Source: Streptomyces agglomeratus
Lineage (GTDB): Bacteria > Actinomycetota > Actinomycetes > Streptomycetales > Streptomycetaceae
Direction of reading: 5' to 3'
DNA length: 64,000 nt
NCBI RefSeq assembly: GCF_001746415.1
Contig: NZ_MEHJ01000001.1
Location: 992,001 to 1,056,000 of the forward strand
This document shows positions 60,443 to 64,000 of the stretch, one piece after another. The notes beneath the pieces were generated by a model that worked only from the letters and a program-made list of their open reading frames with translations, did no database searches and had not been told where the DNA came from. Numbering within the stretch: the stretch's first letter is position 1; each line of letters starts with the position of its first letter. A program made the position numbers and the translations under genes.

Positions 60443-60484
60443 CGCCCCCGCACCACCGGGCCACGGCCGGGCGGTGCGGGGGCG
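60443..60484. terminator. Bidirectional terminator between CE8 and GH6 genes
   Basis: CGCCCCCGCACC (60443-60454) pairs perfectly with GGTGCGGGGGCG (60473-60484). It sits between convergent stop codons. Confidence 0.85.
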
Positions 60485-60506
60485 CCTCGCCGCGCCGCAG
60501 GCGCCG

Positions 60507-62258
60507 CTACAGCGCCGGGTGGGCGTTCTTCATAAGCTCCTGGAACTGGGCCGAGAACCAGTGCCCGGAGACCGGGGCGTTCGCCAGCGCGCCCGACATG
60601 TTGTTGTTGTTCCGGGGGTTGCCGGTGTACGTCGGGTCGCACATCCGGTCGAAGCCCTTGCCCTCGTCGTTCGGGATCGCCTTGCTCGACCCGTCGGACT
60701 CGCCCGGCGGCTTCATCCAGACGTACGCGTCGATGCCCGCAGCGGGCGCCGAGCGGGGCCGCTCACCGAGGCCCGCGCCCGACTGGTTGCACCAGTTGCC
60801 GAGGTGGATGCGCCGGTCGTAACGGCCGCCGTCGACATAGGTGTCGACACTGGTCCGCGCACCGGGGGCAGTGGGCCTGGCCGTGCCGCCCCAGCCGTTG
60901 CGGGAGGTGTCGATCAGCATGCCGAGGCCGGAGTCGAAGCCGAGCGAGACGAGCTTGGCCCGCATGGCCTGGGCGTACGACAGCTCGTCGGTGTACCGGT
61001 TCCAGTCCACCCACTTGGACTGCCGTACGGACGTCCCGTTCACACTGTCGTCGATGGTGAAGTGGTCCTCCTTCAGCGCGCTGTAGTTGGCCGTGTTGAC
61101 GATGAAACCGTGCACCTTGGCGAGGCTGGAGCCCTCGGCGGTCGCGGCCTGCTTGAAGAGTTCGGCGGAGGCCCCGAAGTTGTCGTCCCAGCCGAGCCAG
61201 CCGTGGTGACCGGCGTCCACGTAGTTGTAGACCCCCGGGAGCGCTCCCAGCTTGTTCAGCGCGTAGCCGACACCCTTGATGTAGTTGCCGTTGGCCTTCA
61301 TGGTGTCGCAGTTGGGGGTGGCGGTCGGGCGGGGCGTGACGTTGGTGACCAGGTTCGGCAGCGAGTCGATCTCGACGGTGTTCACGATCCGCAGGCCCGC
61401 GTACTTGGGGTCGGCGAGTATGGCGGCGATCGGGTCGATGTACTGCGTCTTGTACTTGTCGATCTCGGTCGGGCCGAGCTCCCCGTTGGAGGCGAGCGCC
61501 GCGCAGTCGCGGCCCGGCAGGTTGTAGATGACCAGCTGGACGACGAGTTCGCCGGCGCCCTTCTGCCTCAGGGCCTCGTCGAGGTGGGCGCGCAGCCCCA
61601 TGGAGCCGTTGGCACCCGCGATGGCGGCGGTCCTGTCCAGCCAGACTCCGGTCGGCTGGCCGGCGATTCTGCTGCCGCCCGGCTCGGCCGCGGCCTTGGC
61701 GGACCATTCGGGGTTCACGTACACCTTGGCACCGGCGTACGGGTTGTCCACGCGGCCGCCGGGCGGGTCGGTCGGGTCCGGCGGGTCGGTGGGATCGGTC
61801 GGGTCGGTCGGACCGGCGTTGCAGGTCACGCCGTTGAGTTTGAACGTCGCCGGTAAGGCGTTGCTGCCGCTGTACGAGGCGTTGAAGCCGAAGCCGGCGG
61901 AGGCTCCGGTGGCCAGGGTGCCGTTGTACGAGAGGCTCTTGGCGGTGACGGCGGCCCCGGACTGGGTGATGTCGGCGTTCCAGCCCTGGGTGACCCGCTG
62001 GTTCCCGGCGTAGGACCACTCCAGCTTCCAGCCGTTCACCGCGTCACCGGTGTTGGTGACCGTGACGGCGGCTCCGAAGCCGGTGCTCCACTGGTTGGTG
62101 ACCTTGTAGTCGACGGTGCAGCCGGGAGCGGCGGCGCCGGCCGGCGTGCTCAGGGTGGCGGCGGTCCCGCCGGCCGCCGCGATCACGGCACAGGCCGTGA
62201 TCAGGGCGGCGCGCCTTCGGGACGGTGTGGTGGCGCGGGAGGTCATGGTGTGTCGCAT
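60507..62258 (-). CDS. Secreted cellulase, CBM2-linker-GH6 (cellobiohydrolase/endoglucanase)
   Basis: 583 residues from ATG 62258 with AAGGAG upstream. Signal peptide about 1-43. CBM2 cellulose-binding module at about 45-150 (VDYKVTNQWSTGFGAAVTVTN, GWNADITQSGAAVTAKSLSYNGTLATG), a PTDPTDP linker, then a GH6 barrel: VIYNLPGRDCAALASNGEL with the catalytic Asp, SLPNLVTN, DAGHHGWLGW and LIDTSRNGWGG. The setting and promoter (CebR box at 62443) fit a cellobiose-induced cellulase. It is convergent to the pectin operon, probably a separate unit. Confidence 0.95.
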   Translation of the reverse strand: MRHTMTSRATTPSRRRAALITACAVIAAAGGTAATLSTPAGAAAPGCTVDYKVTNQWSTGFGAAVTVTNTGDAVNGWKLEWSYAGNQRVTQGWNADITQSGAAVTAKSLSYNGTLATGASAGFGFNASYSGSNALPATFKLNGVTCNAGPTDPTDPTDPPDPTDPPGGRVDNPYAGAKVYVNPEWSAKAAAEPGGSRIAGQPTGVWLDRTAAIAGANGSMGLRAHLDEALRQKGAGELVVQLVIYNLPGRDCAALASNGELGPTEIDKYKTQYIDPIAAILADPKYAGLRIVNTVEIDSLPNLVTNVTPRPTATPNCDTMKANGNYIKGVGYALNKLGALPGVYNYVDAGHHGWLGWDDNFGASAELFKQAATAEGSSLAKVHGFIVNTANYSALKEDHFTIDDSVNGTSVRQSKWVDWNRYTDELSYAQAMRAKLVSLGFDSGLGMLIDTSRNGWGGTARPTAPGARTSVDTYVDGGRYDRRIHLGNWCNQSGAGLGERPRSAPAAGIDAYVWMKPPGESDGSSKAIPNDEGKGFDRMCDPTYTGNPRNNNNMSGALANAPVSGHWFSAQFQELMKNAHPAL

Positions 62259-62375
62259 GAGCGACTCCTTGTCGGTCGGGATCAACTGACGGAATCGCTC
62301 CCACTGGTGTTCTGGAAGCTAGCACCGAGTAGCCGTGGGGAACAGAAAGGGTCACGAGCTTTTTCGAAAACACAC

Positions 62376-62393
62376 TGTCGAATTAATTCGACA
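62376..62393. promoter_or_regulatory. AT-rich 18-bp perfect palindrome in the cellulase leader
   Basis: TGTCGAATTAATTCGACA, fully symmetrical and strikingly AT-rich for this DNA, between the CebR box and the GH6 start. It could bind a second regulator or lie at the promoter. Confidence 0.55.
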
Positions 62394-62442
62394 CCGTGAT
62401 TCACGCGGAAGCTCTTGACACTCTTCTGTCGTCGAGCAACTT

Positions 62443-62456
62443 TGGGAGCGCTCCCA
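62443..62456. promoter_or_regulatory. CebR-type operator upstream of the GH6 cellulase
   Basis: TGGGAGCGCTCCCA, identical to the published CebR consensus palindrome that represses cellulase genes in streptomycetes until cello-oligosaccharides appear. A degenerate half site (TCGCTCCCACTGG) lies at 62295-62307. CebR itself is not in the window. Confidence 0.9.
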
Positions 62457-62524
62457 CTGGTTCCCTGCTCGTCCGTCGAGCTCCCCCACGCACACACCAG
62501 GAGAGACGTCTGCGCATGCCTGCC

Positions 62525-64000
62525 TCATCCGGCCTTCCGCTCCGGCGGCAGGGCCCTTCCCGGCCCGCGTTCCGGCGGCACGTCCGAGGCGGACTTCGCC
62601 GAGGGGTCGCCGGTTCCGGCACCCGCCCGTGGCGCGGCCGTCGAGGAGTCGAGCACCCATTTCTGCCCGACGGAGCCGTTACGGACCTTCACCACCACGT
62701 CCGCGCCCTTCTCCGGGGACGCGGGTACCACGGCGAGTCCGTCACGCCGGCGGGGCAGCAACTGGCCCTGCACGGTGAGGTCGTAGCGCAGGCCGTCGAC
62801 GTCCCGCTCCTTGGTGCCCGCGCATCCGGCGAGGGTGACCATGCCGTCGCCCGCGCGGGAGTCGAGGCACAGTTCGGGGTCCGCGAAACTCCGGAGCAGA
62901 CCGTCGGTCCCGTACGACCACTGCTGGTTCTTCCCGGCGGAGCAGTCGCTCATCGCCGTACCGGCTCCGGGCCTCGCGTCGCCGCCGCGGATGTCGAGGC
63001 ACAGATCCGACCCCGCGTTGCGCAGCCTGGCATGGCCGAAGACGCCCGGGAAGCCCGCCGAGGCGGCCGGCGGTACGGCCGACGGGACGAGGGAGCCCGG
63101 GCCGGACGGCTCCACCTGGCCGCCGGTCGGGCCCGTGGAGGCCGCGCCCCCGGCGCCACGGCCGTCGCCCGAGGAGAGGCCGACGACGAGAAGGGTCGCG
63201 AGTACGGCGGCCGCGACGAGCCCGGCCCCCGCCCCGACGGACTTCGAAGGCAGCCGCGACGGCGTGAGGCGCCCGCCCGTCGCGTTCGTACGGGACAGCA
63301 GCCGGTGGCGTCCGCCCTCCGGGCGGCGGCCGCCCGGGTCGCCGGCCCGCGTCCGCTGCGCACCGCGGCCCGGTCGCGAGTCGAGGTAGCGCCTGGCGCC
63401 CCAGCCCAGTACCGCTTCGCTGAGCAGAACACCCGGACCGCTGCGGCAGAGCCCGAGTTGTTCGGCGGCGTGCCGGCAGTACCGGCACTCCAGTACGTGC
63501 TTGCGGACATCGGGCAGCAAGGCGCCGCCGCGGCGGATCGGTATGTCCAGCAGGCGGTTGTAGAACCGGCATTCGGCGGCCGGGGCGAGATCTCTGTGGG
63601 CGCGCACACAGCCGGCCCGGAATTGCTCCCGCGCCTGCTCCAGCACGGCGGTCGCGGTGCCGGCATCCATGCCGAGCAGACCGGCCGGTACGGATATGGG
63701 CTCGGCTTCGACCTCGGTGTGCCACAGCAGACACTGGGCGGCCCCCGGGAGGGCACGGAAAGACCGCTCGGCGAGCACACGATTTCCGGGCGGGTTGGAC
63801 TGGGCGATCCGCATGCCGCGCGCACCGGAGGATTTCCCCAGTTCCGGCAGAACAGCGGATACGCAGTTGTCGCCGGACCAGGCCGTGACGGTTTCCCTTA
63901 CGGCGACCAGGAGCCGGGGGCGCAGCGCGTCGCCCGACTCCCTTCGCCGCAGATCTTCCAGCACCTGACGGAAGGTCGCGGTGGCCGCCATCGAGGCCGC
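62525..64000 (-). CDS. Sigma-region-4 / zinc-finger / transmembrane / ricin-lectin fusion protein, 5' end beyond window
   Basis: About 490 residues visible; the frame is open through the right edge, so the start may lie outside. Residues about 72-132 (counted from the ATG at 63991) read like ECF sigma region 4: ERSFRALPGAAQCLLWHTEVE, then LLGMDAGTATAVLEQAREQF. Residues about 138-180 contain HVLECRYC, the HxxxCxxC zinc anti-sigma pattern. A transmembrane helix (about 250-272, GLVAAAVLATLLVVGLSS) follows, then a ricin-type beta-trefoil (about 315-455) with DLCLDIRGGD, NQQWSYG and ELCLDSRAGD. This suggests a membrane-anchored sigma factor or regulator with a sugar-binding outer domain. The Pro-rich tail is of no known role. 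Confidence 0.75.
   Translation of the reverse strand, partial: AASMAATATFRQVLEDLRRRESGDALRPRLLVAVRETVTAWSGDNCVSAVLPELGKSSGARGMRIAQSNPPGNRVLAERSFRALPGAAQCLLWHTEVEAEPISVPAGLLGMDAGTATAVLEQAREQFRAGCVRAHRDLAPAAECRFYNRLLDIPIRRGGALLPDVRKHVLECRYCRHAAEQLGLCRSGPGVLLSEAVLGWGARRYLDSRPGRGAQRTRAGDPGGRRPEGGRHRLLSRTNATGGRLTPSRLPSKSVGAGAGLVAAAVLATLLVVGLSSGDGRGAGGAASTGPTGGQVEPSGPGSLVPSAVPPAASAGFPGVFGHARLRNAGSDLCLDIRGGDARPGAGTAMSDCSAGKNQQWSYGTDGLLRSFADPELCLDSRAGDGMVTLAGCAGTKERDVDGLRYDLTVQGQLLPRRRDGLAVVPASPEKGADVVVKVRNGSVGQKWVLDSSTAAPRAGAGTGDPSAKSASDVPPERGPGRALPPERKAG

Noticed and set aside
1..64000. CRISPR arrays, tRNA/rRNA genes, transposons, prophage or antibiotic biosynthetic cluster
   Set aside because: No spaced direct repeats, cloverleaf, transposase, integrase or synthase genes were seen on reading both strands.

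Overview
The window is high-GC DNA with GTG/TTG starts, many 4-base ATGA/GTGA gene overlaps, Tat-type signals and LacI-family operators. It reads as chromosomal DNA of a Streptomyces or close relative. No rRNA, tRNA, CRISPR, transposase, phage or plasmid function is visible. Most of the window is a plant cell-wall polysaccharide island.

Layout: (1) 0-4.6 kb, unrelated genes: the 3' end of a GMC oxidoreductase, a DUF4190 membrane protein, a PAS-PAS-GAF-PP2C phosphatase and a VOC protein. (2) 4.66-13.97 kb, a beta-1,4-galactan unit: a LacI regulator, a secreted GH53 galactanase and a GH42 beta-galactosidase on the minus strand, divergent from an ABC importer (binding protein plus two permeases) and a second LacI regulator. 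Two CTGTGAACG-type operators lie between the divergent arms. (3) 14.1-17.5 kb, a MarR regulator with a DHA2 efflux pump, then a SigE-like sigma factor with a membrane partner. (4) 17.7-32.9 kb, a likely xyloglucan utilisation locus: GH31 alpha-xylosidase, GH3 enzyme, LplA/B/C-type importer, GH74 and GH12 endo-enzymes, GH42 beta-galactosidase and a LacI regulator. Three genes here (GH31, GH3, GH74) have apparent single-base frame breaks. (5) 33.3-46.8 kb, pectin / rhamnogalacturonan-I genes: PL11, PL3, PL26, YesL-like protein, YesOPQ-like importer, CE12 and two GH43 proteins. (6) 46.9-60.4 kb, one long co-directional operon: GntR regulator, DapA-family aldolase, IlvD/Edd dehydratase, two permeases, Gfo/Idh oxidoreductase, DUF6807 protein, GH43, binding protein, CE12, PL1 and CE8. 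(7) 60.5-64 kb, a CBM2-GH6 cellulase under a perfect CebR-type box, then a protein that combines sigma-region-4-like, zinc-finger-like, transmembrane and ricin-lectin segments and runs off the right edge.

How it works together: secreted PL, CE and GH enzymes cut galactan, xyloglucan, pectin and cellulose outside the cell. Four importers bring in the oligosaccharides. None has its own ATPase, so a shared MsiK-like ATPase elsewhere is implied. Cytoplasmic GH42, GH31, GH3 and GH43 enzymes then finish the oligosaccharides. A repeated AAGCGCTT-core operator at seven intergenic positions (23.0, 23.1, 32.9, 33.0, 33.06, 42.7 and 50.3 kb) ties the xyloglucan and pectin blocks into one candidate regulon, probably governed by the LacI protein at 31.9-32.9 kb. 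All functions are read from sequence motifs and gene context; nothing was searched or computed.
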